A DNA stretch of 64,000 nucleotides from Galeopsis tetrahit (taxonomy: Eukaryota > Streptophyta > Magnoliopsida > Lamiales > Lamiaceae). The notes under the pieces were generated by a model. That model was not told where the DNA came from, searched no databases, and saw only the letters and a list, made by a program, of their open reading frames with translations. A program made the position numbers and the translations under genes. The DNA is taken from the NCBI GenBank assembly GCA_963675135.1, contig OY776121.1, positions 60,099,265 through 60,163,264 of the forward strand. The letters run 5' to 3'. Of the stretch, positions 11,209 to 21,449 are shown in pieces; within the stretch, counting starts at the first letter, position 1, and each line of letters begins with the position of its first letter.

Positions 11209-12195
11209 ATGAAAGAGGTGAGTTCAGTATACACTTTTTGTATAAAAATTGCTTGATGTTCTTCTGTTTTTGTGAATATAGCTTCGATCCAGCATTTGAT
11301 TTGTAGAATCGCAGATTTAGTTGTTTCTGTATTTATTTCAGTTTTTTGCAATTGGTTTGGGTGTATTTCAGTTTTTAGTGGAAATGAAATCTGGAAATGT
11401 TATACTACTAATTTTGCTTGTTTGCTAAATTTCATTTTAATCAATACAGAGTACGTGCATTTTTTTAATTTTTTTTCAGATTTTTGTACTTGTTTATGTG
11501 TATTTGTTAGCTCATCAAAGTAATTTATGTGTTTCAGTTTTATGCAATTGGTTTGGGGATATTTCAGTTTTGAATGGAAATGAAATCTGGAAATGTTATT
11601 CTAATTTCACTTGTTTGATAAACTTCATTTTAATGAATACAGAGTACGTACATTTTTTTTTATTAATTTTTTTCAGATTTTTGTACTTGTTTATGTGTAA
11701 TTGTGTATGGTTGGGAAATATGAAATATTTGCTGAATCTTCTTTTGTTTATTTGCTTGATTAGATAAAGTCTAAACTTGGATTCAGATGGATTAATGATA
11801 GCACTGAGAGGAGTAGACGAACGGCAGAATCTTACCCGTCAATTTGGAGGGCTCATTGGAATCCGGCAAGCAGAAAATCAACAACGGAGGGATGTGGGGA
11901 TAGTGCTCGTATGGATAAGGAACTTGCTACTGATGAAGATTTGTCGACTAGATTGGAGACTTCTAGGTATGTGAAAGGACCTTCGGTGATTGAGATTGAA
12001 ACTGAAGTCAAAATGCTTTCAAAAAGTTTGGAGGAAGGAGCCAATCTTGACGCAATGCTAACGAGTCTGACGATGGAAGAATTACAGCTTTTTCTTTGTC
12101 AAGCCTATTTTTTTCATGGCCTATACATGGTTGTTTTGAAGATTCAAGAAAAGGTACTGAAGTCAGGATTGCTCTTTCCTACCATAAATCCCTGA
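11209..12195 (+). CDS. Unrecognised about 144-aa protein, two-exon model (locus 2 of the cluster)
   Basis: Tentative model: exon 1 is 11209-11217 (three codons, ending at a GTGAGT donor). Exon 2 is 11770-12195, after a weak AG acceptor (GATAAAG). This gives 435 nt without internal stops. The protein is charged and contains ETEVKMLSKSLEEG and then LTMEELQLFLCQAYFFHG. The first motif has a relative at 13.2 kb (FKMISKSLGRS). The second is an inverted relative of the 9.93-10.02 kb segment. Promoter, leader and intron resemble those of locus 1 (both introns contain a GAAATGAAATC...GAAAATGTTA-like block). I assign no function; it could equally be a degraded or non-coding transcript locus. Confidence 0.35.
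11311..11700 (+). repeat. About 205-bp tandem duplication inside the intron of locus 2
   Basis: Two copies share GCAATTGGTTTGGG, GAAATGAAATCTGGAAATG, AATACAGAGTACGT and AGATTTTTGTACTTGTTTATG in the same order. The copies have diverged moderately. Confidence 0.75.
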
Positions 12196-12340
12196 TTGTT
12201 CTGAAGATTCAAGAAAAGGTACTGAAGCTAGGATTGCTTTTTCCAGGTACTGAAGTCAGGATTGCTCTTTCCTACAATAAATCCCTGATTGTTCTGAAGA
12301 TTCAAGAAAAGGTACTGAAGCTAGGATTGCTTTTTCCAAA
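12155..12340 (+). repeat. Tandem duplication, about 92-bp unit, at the end of locus 2
   Basis: GGTACTGAAGTCAGGATTGC...GAAGCTAGGATTGCTTTTTCC occurs twice head to tail, and each unit carries two copies of a shorter AAGGTACTGAAG motif. It extends past the predicted stop at 12193. Confidence 0.75.
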
Positions 12341-12359
12341 TATTCAGTAAAATCCCTAG

Positions 12360-13020
12360 AGTTGCAAAACTGACTTATTTAGCACATATATTAGTGTCCC
12401 AATCCTTAAGTCCGCATCCACGGTCCACTGAAGTCACACAACTGGCTTTTTTTAGCCGCTTTCTACTTAGGACTTAGGAGGTTTATTTGGAGTGCCATAA
12501 CATATGGACTATATGCTCTTAAAGAAGATTCCATAAATGCCTTCAAAGATCCCCAAGTGATGGAGATTGAATCTATTTAATTAGTCCAATGTATCCATTT
12601 AAGTTTCATTTAATTTATTGTCATTAAGAGTTTTGACTCGTCTATTATAAAATTCTATAAAAAGACAATGTATGATGCATTTTGGGACATCCAGAAATTA
12701 TATGAAAATTCTTAAGGTTTTATCCTTAATCGTTGTTGTGTTTATTTGGATATTTCGTTATCGAAATCAACGGTTCTCACTTCATTTTATCGTTAATTGA
12801 TATTGTGTTTGCCCGGATATTTCTTTAAGAAATCAACGGAGTTCTCACTTCAATTGAGGCACTTCCCTGCATCAGTTGGTTCTTTCGAATTGCAATTACG
12901 GTATTCTTATTGAATCAACGTATTTATTTTGTTCCACTTTTTCGGGTATTCTTAGAATCAACGAACTACACTAGTGTGTTCCTCGTATATCTTCATATTT
13001 TATACGCTTCCGCGGCCTGC
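12360..13020. other. Intergenic, unclassified repeat remnants
   Basis: ATTTCGTTATCGAAATCAACGG and ATTTCTTTAAGAAATCAACGG-like phrases (shared core AAATCAACGG) recur near 12755 and 12828, and GAATCAACG recurs near 12911 and 12953. This may be the remnant of an LTR leader region. No gene seen. Confidence 0.35.
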
Positions 13021-13103
13021 ATCACGAGCTTTTTAAAATTATTTTGAAACCCTTCCATTTAAGTTTTTGCACGATCAAGTTCTTTATTGACACGAGCCAC
13101 CAT

Positions 13104-13490
13104 CCAATGGCCTCCATTGAGCCCTCCAACGAGACTGATAAGATTCTACAGAAAAATGAATTACAAACTGAGGAAGGTTTTAAAATGATTTCAAAAAGTT
13201 TGGGTCGTTCACGGAGCTTGAATAAGACCAATTTCCATCTTTGAAAAAATTTCATATGTTATGACACTTCAAATAAACCTCTCAGGTGTAAAGCTGCTAA
13301 AGAAGCAAGTTCTGTGACTTCAGTGTCATGTGTTGGATTGTAGAAGGATATTATAACTGAAGGAGTCGTTTGAGCCTCCAGATAAGTTCCCAACATAAGC
13401 ATTGCGGCTATGGCCATATTAGGGAGAGCTATGAAAAAAATGTGCGAAATCGAAACTAAGGGCAATATCACATTGTGGAAAACCAAGCCT
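13104..13490 (+). pseudogene. Decayed third member of the 9-13 kb cluster
   Basis: An ATG at 13107 opens a short frame (MASIEPSNETDK...) containing FKMISKSLGRS, like SKSLEEG of locus 2, and it stops at 13244. The segment 13370-13490 matches the 3' end of locus 1: GAGCC...GATAAGTTCCC, GCATTGCGGCTATGGCCAT and a frame ending KGNITLWKTKP, then TAA. One C is missing in the TTCCC run relative to locus 1, which shifts the frame. The downstream DNA (CTCGTTTGTACC, then ATGCATTGATGTATG) also matches locus 1. It therefore joins features of loci 1 and 2 and is broken. Confidence 0.55.
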
Positions 13491-13636
13491 TAATTATGAA
13501 ACAATGCTCGTTTGTACCTTTTTATCATGCATTGATGTATGTTTGTTTGTTTGAGTGTGCATCATGTTTGTAAGTATTTATGCAACACTGGATCGATTTT
13601 TTCTTTGAATAAGAAATGCATTATTGTATTATACTC

Positions 13637-14030
13637 TCTCCGTTTTTTAATAAATGATGTTTTAATCTTTTTATCTTTCTTTTGTACACAATTAAATAAT
13701 GTTTTAGAATTTTTTTACACTGTTTATTTCAATTATACCCTCCCTTTAACTTTGAAAAATCTTCTAATTTTTAATTTACTTTTATTAACTAATCACCTCA
13801 AGATAATTTTTTTCTCTATACAAACTTGTCATATAGAGCACCACTACCTAGGCCTTAGGTCATGGGTTCGAGTCATGGGGAGGGGAAAAGGGATTGCTAT
13901 TTAACTTCCATAAAAAAAAAAATTATTTTCTCTATGAAAAATTTGTATTACAAAATTAATGTGATTAGAAAACTCATTTATTATTTAAGTGTATACTTGT
14001 CAATACACATCCTTTCTGAAACACTAATTC
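13637..14030. mobile_element. Stowaway-like element with a SINE-like insertion
   Basis: The outer parts match the element at 43376: CTCTCTCCG start, AATAAATGATGTTTTA, CCCTCCCTTTAA and TATACTTGTCAATACA. About 85 bp near 13835-13920 have no counterpart there. They contain a tRNA B-box-like GGTTCGAGTC and end in an A-run, as a tRNA-derived SINE 3' end would. SINE identity is tentative; a clean A box is not seen. Confidence 0.45.
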
Positions 14031-14036
14031 CAAAGA

Positions 14037-14560
14037 TCTGTACATTTGTTGATGATGTTTCACACAAAGTTGATTCAATTAATCTGAACTTTAAATAATG
14101 TAAAGTACAATTTGATGTATATGGTCAAATATTCTTAGGATAGAGATCAATGATAACATGTAATCTAGGGGTGTAAATCAGTCGAGTAGTGTTGTGTTCG
14201 AAACTCGATTCGGTCGAATCTAAAATTTTAAAGATATTATAACCTCTATTCATATCTAAATGTTATTATACTATATAATAGAACATGATAATTTGCAATT
14301 TTAAAATTGAATTATTAAAGTTACCCAGTTATTAGTCGAGATTTTATCTTTAAAAAAAAAAAAAAACTATAAGAATTACAACTTTTAAGTTTTAACCCCT
14401 TTAAGATACAGTGTTCTGCCTAAATTAAACAGTTGAATTATTCCATTTTACTTCTATGTCAATAATATTAAAAAAAAATAATAACTCGCACATATTATCC
14501 ATAAATTATATTTTCATTTGTGTTATTAGTTCGTCTACCAAGTTTATTTTCATACAATGG
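14037..14560. repeat. Copies of dispersed repeats B and A at the LINE insertion site
   Basis: 14037-14230 matches repeat B (6885 and 7260). 14285-14520 matches repeat A (425). The last 40 bp resemble 4518-4560 (CCGTCTACC...TTTATTTT). The LINE 3' end is inserted directly after this. Confidence 0.55.
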
Positions 14561-15519
14561 TATTTTTTTTTTTTTTTGACAAATATATAAGGAGTACAAA
14601 GGATGTAAAGTCTACCCCATCTCCTTAATATATTCAAGGAATATTATTTTCAATCCAATCGTAAGGTGTTGAATAATTCCAAGACGTTTGAACTAGGGAA
14701 TGTGCCATCCGATTATTATCTCTTGAAGTGTAATCACAGTCCCACAAAAGAAGTTTACTCATTTGAACTCGAATTTTCAGTACAAGGATTTCCTCCTCCC
14801 CGACCACGTCATAATTGGCTTGAATGGCATCAACCGATAAACATGAATCTGTTCGCAATCTAGAAATTTGCAGTTGCCTCTTTATACACTTTTCCAAACC
14901 ATATCCGATTGCGGACAATTCAACTGCTAAAATAGATCCCGGGTTGCTAATACGACATCCTCCAACCAACACGACTTGATTATCCTTCTTGACAACTGCA
15001 TATCCAACCGCAAAAAAATCTTTCACAATATCAAAAGTAGCATCCGTATACAGTGTCAAGCTTTCATTCGAACTAAGATTTATATCCATATTCATTGAGC
15101 ACTCATTCTTAGTGTTTTGTCCCAAAAAACTCGAAGTTAAAAAATCATTCCAATAGTCAATCGCCCATTTGACTTCAAAGTTTAATGGTATTTTGCTATA
15201 AGCTCCATCTTGTTTATCTAGATGAACCCACTTACACCGCTCTCTCCAAATTGCCCAAGCAATGATAAGAACAAAAGAAAAAAGATTTTTATCAAAGTGG
15301 TCCTTGGTAGCATAAAAAAATTGGACAATTGAGCCATGAGTAAATTCCTTAATCATATCCCAAACTCCATGTCTCTTCCAAACTCTTTTTGCAAATCCGC
15401 AATAAAATAAGACATGTAGAGTATCAGCATTGTTCGAACCACAACACAAACATGAAGTATGAATAGGCACATGATGTCTAATTAAATTGCTTTCAGTAGC
15501 TATGGTATTTATCCCCTAT
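14561..15519 (-). mobile_element. 5'-truncated LINE (L1-like), C-terminal zinc finger and RNase H
   Basis: The minus strand encodes the end of an L1-type ORF2 and is open over 278 aa (14634-15470). It begins with a zf-RVT motif (CLCCGSNNADTLHVLFYC; C and H residues visible). An RNase H domain follows, with LYTDATFD, AVELSAI, LRTDSCLS and SRDNNRMAHSL, i.e. the D-E-D-D type positions. The frame continues upstream to about 15519 (TESNLIRHHVP) and then ends in unrelated repeat. A T-run at 14562-14578 on the plus strand is the poly(A) tail. The reverse transcriptase and endonuclease are absent, so it is a dead 5'-truncated copy, although the remaining frame is uninterrupted. Confidence 0.85.
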
Positions 15520-15812
15520 AAATATAAAAAATTATCGTATCATTATCGTGTTATTATCGGATACATGTCATTATTGTGTCGTGTCATATCAGGTAAATAA
15601 TAGGTTAACGGGTTGTTAACATGTTAATGGGTTACCTGTTAATTTTATCGTGCTTAACGGGTTGACACGAACCCGACACAAAATTTTTGTGTCGTTATCA
15701 GGTCGACCCGATAACGACACGAATCCGATAAGGCTAAACACTAACCCACAATTTTCGTGTTGGATTCGTATCGAGCTATCGTGTCGTGTCGAAAGTTGTC
15801 ACCCCTGCTTTG
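15520..15812. repeat. hAT-like repeat with GTGTCGTGTC interior
   Basis: Rich in short direct and inverted copies of TTATCGTG, GACACGA and ACGGGTT. The right end, GTCACCCCTG, is the reverse complement of a CAGGGGTGAC-type hAT terminus. The left end is fused to the truncated LINE. Confidence 0.4.
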
Positions 15813-16712
15813 TCTATTTCAAGTTTTTCAGGGAGTAACTCCATAGAATTGAACTTTGACCAACATTACAGTAAAAGCATGCATGAAACATTGTAATTTG
15901 ATATTATAAGGGAATATCAAATACTAATAAATTGAAGATACACAAATTTTGCCTACAAAAATATATACGTGCAGCTGCCGATTTCTTTATTACTTTTGCT
16001 ATTTGTAAGTTCACCTTCGAAGTACATAAAAATGGCATCCTTGTTTCTAAATGACCTAACATCAAAACAAAGCACGTTCTCATACACCAAAAACTAAGTT
16101 AGGCACTGTAAGAGAGAAATGGAGCCCCTTAAACTGTTCTTATCATCAAGTAAAAAAAAACTAAAGTAACAATTCTATCTTATTTTGACGAAATCAAAGA
16201 ATAAAAAATGTCAAAATTATTACATAAATGAGGGGTTCATCATCCAAGATAAGTGGTGATGGGAAAGAAACCAAAGTACATAAACAACGAAAGAAAGCAC
16301 ATAATGACTGCCTCCAATTATTCGATTACCACCCAATCTCATCAGTCTCAAAATTTTAATCACACTCTACCAATTCTATGACCATATATGTCAAATAATA
16401 CAGGACAAAACGCAACAAATAACCCAGAACAAATAGTACATCACCCAGATTTCATTTATGCTTTGTCTGGGTATAAAGACACGTACCTGAATCCTCCCGT
16501 GTTGAATCCATTGCCTTTACAGATTGCACTTGCTCCTTCAAAGTTGTCCCTCTTTGATTCACCCCCTATTTCCAAGGTAAAGTTTAATGTGTGTAGCCTA
16601 TCCCCAAGCCCCTCACATAGTCTTCCAACAAATCTGATTGGCATGATTCTGGAATACCCATTACTGAATTCCAAATTGATTAATCACTGACCCCAAAAGA
16701 CAACACATATCT

Positions 16713-17030
16713 CTATACATTATTCTTGCGCTTCTTATTTCTCCCAAAGAAATTCTCATATATAAACTTGAAATCAATCAAAGAAGGATAAATGGAGTAT
16801 GAACCATTTAAGACTTCAAAATAAGAAATAGGACTTACATATACTGTGAAATCATTAAATAAAACCATAACGGCAGTTCCCCAAGGTCCAGAAAATTTAT
16901 CCATCAATTTTTTTGCAACAAAGATGCAGAAAACGGCAGCAGGAGCAACTATAAGAAGTAGTGACAGAAAGATTGATCTCACAACAGGCTCGAAAATTAG
17001 CCTTCCCACAAGACATAATTTCTGCAAGAA
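16713..17030 (-). pseudogene. DHHC protein S-acyltransferase exon fragment
   Basis: An acceptor (TTTCTTGCAG) precedes a reading frame with GRLIFEPVVRSIFLSLLL, then IVAPAAVFCIFVAKKLMDKF, then FTVY, then a GTAAGT donor. This corresponds to the N-terminal segment of plant DHHC palmitoyltransferases: the GRLIFGPD-type motif and the first transmembrane helix. No DHHC catalytic exon follows. The fragment keeps its splice sites, which indicates a genomic rather than cDNA copy. The call rests on remembered family resemblance. Confidence 0.6.
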
Positions 17031-17762
17031 ATAAAAAGATAACCAATCTTTTAATGAAAAATAAAATTGCTCTATGGACTCTTATCGATACAGGAGTATT
17101 TCTTTAACAGGATTAATATAGCATTCAAATGCTCAATAATGCAGATCATAAACCAAAATAAGCAGCAAAAAATAATAGAATTATACTAAACATAATATAT
17201 TATCTCAAGGATACGAAAGGAAAGACTTACCGGATGTGGAATAATAATCTTAATTCAGACTTCATATCAATGCAAGGAATCTCTCTTAGTTTCTCACTCC
17301 TTTTTCCTATTTGAAAACCCCAGAAACCGCATTCAGTTTAAACTACATTTTCATATAACATAATAAGCCATGACAACCTAAAATTGTGGATTGAAAATGG
17401 GTTTTCTTAAGAGATTACATTGTTTGATAGAGATTTACGGAGGACGGAGAATGGAGAGAGAATGATGCATGAGATGAAAGTGAGAATCAAAACGCGTTAA
17501 TAGATAAAACCTAATGAACGAATAGAGACGATTTGATACCTTCTCCTTCTCCACTGATGAAAATGAGAAGCAGTAGAAAAACTGAACCCAATCGCAGCAG
17601 TGTAACTCCCAGCTGCCTTTTCGTTATCCATCCTATTAAAATATCCAAAAAAATGATTCTTCGTGGCGAATTCCAATCAACAACAGAAAATAAGGATAAG
17701 AAATTTATGCAAAGATAATTTTCATGATTTGAAAAGGAAGCATACGATGAAAGCCGGCTGAC

Positions 17763-17886
17763 CAAGATGATCCTGCTTAGCAGCAACATGGAATGGATCG
17801 AAGCCATTATTCGCAAGAATCGAGTCAAAAACTCCTTTACAACAAAGATATGCCCACTTTCTGCAGCAAACATATAAGAGTGTCTC
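17763..17886 (-). pseudogene. Ankyrin-repeat exon fragment with frameshifts
   Basis: Two frames together give an ITN1-type ankyrin segment. One carries AAESGHIFVVKEFL; another carries ANNGFDPFHVAAKQDHL, followed by a GTCAGC donor. Moving between them needs frameshifts (an extra T near 17868, and a second shift within KEFL...DSIL). The exon cannot encode an intact repeat. Confidence 0.6.
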
Positions 17887-18231
17887 AGTCTTCTAGATAA
17901 AATAATAATTAAAAAAAAAAAAAGTAAAGTTCATAACTATATTTACAAATCAACTATTTCCTAGTATATGTGAGCTTAAAAACATGACACCACAACCAAA
18001 AACAATTGGCTCATAATTCTCTGTCAAAAAATATTCATGCTTCAAAAACTTTTTGAACTCTGCTTGAGGTGAAAATGTGAAAGCGAAACTGCAATAGAAT
18101 AGGTTTTAAAGCACAAATAAGTGCATTACAAGATTTGGTGCTTCAGCTATAACAATTTTGATTTTAAGAATAGTTTTCTTTGGAAAGCATCATATGATAA
18201 GAGTTGTAACTTGTAACACTTACAAACATAA

Positions 18232-18674
18232 TTAAGGATCAGGATGCCTCCACTTATTGTACTGTGCTTCACCATCAGCTATCATTCTCTGAATATGTTC
18301 AATATTCTCCTTAAAGGTCATCAGATCCATTATCATATTTCTCGAACTCTCAAGACATATATAAAACATATAATTGTAATCATAGTCGAGTCCCAAAACA
18401 AAGATCAAGTCCAGCATAATCAATCAAATATTCTAATGCATCAATCACCTCAGAAACAACCATCACAATTTTATAAGAAAAATAAATAATAAATCAATAA
18501 TTATACCTCTTTCATTTTTCTAAAAAAAATTAGGATCCAAGAGACGTACAGAGCATCATTCAAGGATTCTTTCCCAATAAAAAAATAATGTTTATAATAC
18601 ATAACACTACGAAGAAAAACTTACTTTTTTAGATGCAAAAGCTTCTCAAATGCAGGCTTATCCCGAAGATCTAT
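18232..18674 (-). pseudogene. Fragment of an unrecognised small gene (at least two exons)
   Basis: Exon-like piece 18625-18674 has a TTGCAG acceptor and a GTAAGT donor and reads IDLRDKPAFEKLLHLKK. A downstream frame ends TFKENIEHIQRMIADGEAQ, then YNKWRHPDP and a stop at 18232. The connection between the pieces is not certain. I cannot name the family. It could be a conserved small plant gene (the codons look constrained), but its position behind the Helitron-like terminus suggests capture. Confidence 0.4.
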
Positions 18675-18994
18675 CTGCAATCAAACAAAAATTAGAGAAT
18701 AAAAGCCCTACATCCAACATGAAATTACAGTTTAATACTTATAAGCTTTAACCAAGTCAAAACTCTGAAACGAAGATAAGCTTTAATTAGCACCAAAAGC
18801 AAAATGATAGTGGAGCAAGATTCCCAAAATTAGATCATTCATCAGTCCATACTAACTCCGATTGGATTGAGAAACAACCAATAGTTATTCCATGAAAAGA
18901 AAATGTAGTTCAACGATTGTGAATCAAACTGTTCTTCTTCTTCAATCAAACATATCCAATTAGATTTTTTAGGCAGTGAATGAGAAATAGCAAT

Positions 18995-19239
18995 GGGTTG
19001 GTCTGCTATGGACTCGAGTGCATGTTGTACACCCTAGTCCATATTGCACTTTTCAGTTTAATGACTTACACTTTTTGGTAAATGGTGTTGCACTTTTCAA
19101 TTATTAAACTGTATAATAATATTTTTAGTAATAATTGAAAAGTGCAACACCATTTACCAAAAAGTGTAAGTCAATAAACTGAAAAGTGCACATGGACTAG
19201 GGTGCACAGCATGCACTCGAGTGCATACTAGACTTTACC
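18995..19239. mobile_element. MITE family M1, copy 2
   Basis: Flanked by a perfect 9-bp duplication, AATAGCAAT (18986-18994 and 19240-19248). The ends are GGGTTGGTCTGCTATGG and, reverse-complemented, GGTAAAGTCTAGTATGCA. The arms then pair over most of the 245-bp length, so it can fold into a long hairpin. It sits inside the 5' part of the Helitron-like element, so it is younger than that insertion. Confidence 0.9.
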
Positions 19240-19420
19240 AATAGCAATTACCGAATAGATGAAGAGAGACGGTTGAAATGAATGAGAATTGTAACGTGCG
19301 TGCGTTATGAGGATGAGGAGGTATTTTAAGATTCAATTCAATTTCGGATGACACGTGGCGGAATTATAGGTGACACGTGGCAGAACTTGAGAGTCATAAT
19401 CTTCCTTTTATATATATAGA

Positions 19421-20191
19421 TTTTTACATGTGAAATGACACGTGAAATAAAAAAACGAATTTAGTGAGGATTTTAAGGAGTAATTTTGTAAACCTTTTAC
19501 CTTTATGTATAAAGTAAATAAATGAATTGACTTTTGTTTTAAAAAAAAAAAAGTGTGAAAGTAAATTTGAGACATAAGGAGTAATACATGGTGAATATGT
19601 AACTACTACCAGTGACGGAGTAATTGTAGTCGGGGGAAGTTCCATTAACTTGAAGATCTGTGTTGAGAAAAATGGCAATGGCAAAAGCCACTTACATGCT
19701 GATGATCAAATTGCAAAACCCAAACAAATTAATTAATAATAACACTATTCTAGTTCATTTCTTAATAGAGCGATATGACCGATCACAAAATATGTGTGAC
19801 GGACCCAAATTAAATTTCAAAACAATAGGTATAATTGATAAATAATTTTAAAATATTTGTAAAATAAACATTGTTTTATATATAAAATAAACTTAAAAAT
19901 TTATACTCCATGAAATATTTCATATATAAAATATAATTAATTAAAGTAAATTGAGACATAAGTTCATAGATACTTAGATAGTAGCCTGTATATTTTTAGA
20001 AATTGTATTAATTAGTTATATTTTATGTGTAAAATATTTTATACAAAAAATATATTTTATATAGTACAAAAAAAATTATAAAAGAATTTTCAGTTTTTTA
20101 AAGCAGTCTTTAAAATTTTCATCAAAATTTTTAATTGGGCAGCCCAAATTAAGTTTGGGATAATGGGCTTTAGCTTCATTAAATTCATTTG
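19421..20191. other. Intergenic DNA, no gene seen
   Basis: AT-rich with no convincing ORF on either strand. It separates the Helitron-like 5' terminus from the long-TIR element. Confidence 0.5.
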
Positions 20192-21310
20192 GGGTCCGAC
20201 TATTTACACCTCCATTTGCGTTGAGAACACTCCCCCTTACTTGTTTTATATTATAATAATCATGTGAAATACCAAAAATACCCTTTAAGTCATATTAAAC
20301 TACTAAATGCACCCCACCTTTAAACCTAAGTTTTATCCATCCTCCGCCGTCGCCGCCGCCGCCAAACATCAAACACCAAAATTTCTCCCCAAACAAAAAA
20401 AATTTAACTTAAAAAATTTCAAATTTTTTTTTAAAGATTTCGACAAACCAGTGTCGACCATATTCACTCACGTCGACAATGGTTTGTCGACAAGATTGTA
20501 TATGCTCGACATTTGTTGATCGGGAAAAAAAAAATTAAAAACTCGTCGACAACTTTAGGTCGACCAAAAATACACTCGTCGACACCCTGTTGTCGACGTA
20601 GTGTATTTGGATTGACCTAAAGTGGTCGAAAGGTAAGAAAAAGAAGGAAAAAAAAAAACAAAAAAAAAAAAACCTGGATTTGGCCGATGGACGGGAGCGG
20701 GGGCCGTTGAGCGGCGGCGGCGGCCGATTACTGTATTTTTTTTTTTTACAAATCGAGATGGGAGAAGGAGGGGGGGAGGGAGGGGACTGGCTCGGCGAGG
20801 GAGGGAGGGGACGGCCGCGGCGGCCGATGGACGGGGCGGCGGCGCGCGGCCGCGATCTGTTCTGTTCTTTTTTTTTTTTTTACAGGCGGGAGGGGGGGGC
20901 GACGGGCTCGGCGAGGGAGGGGGGAGGGAGGGGACGGCCGCGGCGGCCGATGGGCGGGGCGGCCGCGCGCGGCCGCGATCTGTTCTTCTTCTTCTTCTTT
21001 TTTTTTTACAGGCGGGGGGGCGACGGGCTCGGCGAGGGAGGGAGGGGGTGCGACGGGCTCGGCGAGGGAGGGAGGGGGTGGCGTCGCCGACGACGGGTGG
21101 GGGAGAAGATGAAAGAAGAATTGGTGGAGGAGGAAGAAGATGGAGGATTTGGGGGAGAAAGTTGGGTTTAGGGGGGGTGTGAGTAGTAATTGGAATTATA
21201 TAAGAGAAGGGCATTTATGACAATTTGAGGGGGTGCATCAGATTTTAGGGTGGGGTGCGTCCAGAGGGGGAGTGTTCTCAACGCAAATGGAGGTGTAAAT
21301 AGTCGGACCC
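20192..21310. mobile_element. Long-TIR DNA element with GC-rich core (Mutator-like candidate)
   Basis: The terminal inverted repeats are identical over about 45 bp, starting GGGTCCGACTATTTACACC and including GCGTTGAGAACACTCCCCC. Flanking direct repeats are TTCATTTG at 20184-20191 and 21311-21318. The duplication can be read as 8 or 9 bp because of a G-run, so Mutator-like or hAT both fit; the long TIR favours Mutator-like. No transposase is present. The interior contains GTCGAC-rich sequence (20430-20600) and a GC-rich tandem block. The long minus-strand frame here is Pro/Arg/Ser low complexity. Confidence 0.8.
20748..21090 (+). repeat. G-rich tandem block, three units of about 130 bp
   Basis: Units begin at about 20748, 20881 and 21007 after a T-run and TACA. 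They share GACGGGCTCGGCGAGGGAGG and GGCCGCGGCGGCCGATGG-type blocks. Local GC content is far above the rest of the window, and runs of three to eight G on the plus strand make it G-quadruplex-prone. Confidence 0.8.
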
Positions 21311-21449
21311 TTCATTTGGTAAAAAAAAAAAAATTGGTGATTATTTGGACTGTTGTTCCAAAATCGGTTTATCCCAATGATCAGAATAGATTAATAAAAA
21401 GGTTTGTCCTTATTTATACTTCCCTAGTTACTTAAAAACTCATAACACT

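Larger units (their letters stand above)
15813..19420 (-). mobile_element. Helitron-like element carrying fragments of several genes (left boundary uncertain)
   Basis: On the minus strand the sequence starts, after a host A, with TCTATATATATAAAAGG at 19420. That is a typical plant Helitron 5' terminus (TC next to A). Two ACACGTGGC boxes follow within 60 bp. Going inward come an unrecognised gene fragment with canonical splice sites, a frameshifted ankyrin exon and a DHHC acyltransferase exon, all on the same strand. Mosaics of unlinked gene fragments in one orientation are a Helitron hallmark. No hairpin plus CTRR end was found near 15.8 kb, so the left boundary is my estimate. Confidence 0.5.

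Noticed and set aside
13850..13890. tRNA gene suggested by GGTTCGAGTC
   Set aside because: Only a B-box-like motif; no acceptor stem, anticodon arm or A box, so a SINE remnant is more likely.
16456..16674. 72-aa minus ORF and a neighbouring frame reading GIPESCQSDLLEDY
   Set aside because: Might be another captured exon, but no family could be named and no splice sites bound it clearly.
20555..21214. 219-aa minus-strand ORF and 163-aa plus-strand ORF
   Set aside because: Pro/Arg/Ser or Gly/Arg low complexity produced by the GC-rich tandem block; no domain, and frames on both strands are open for the same compositional reason.
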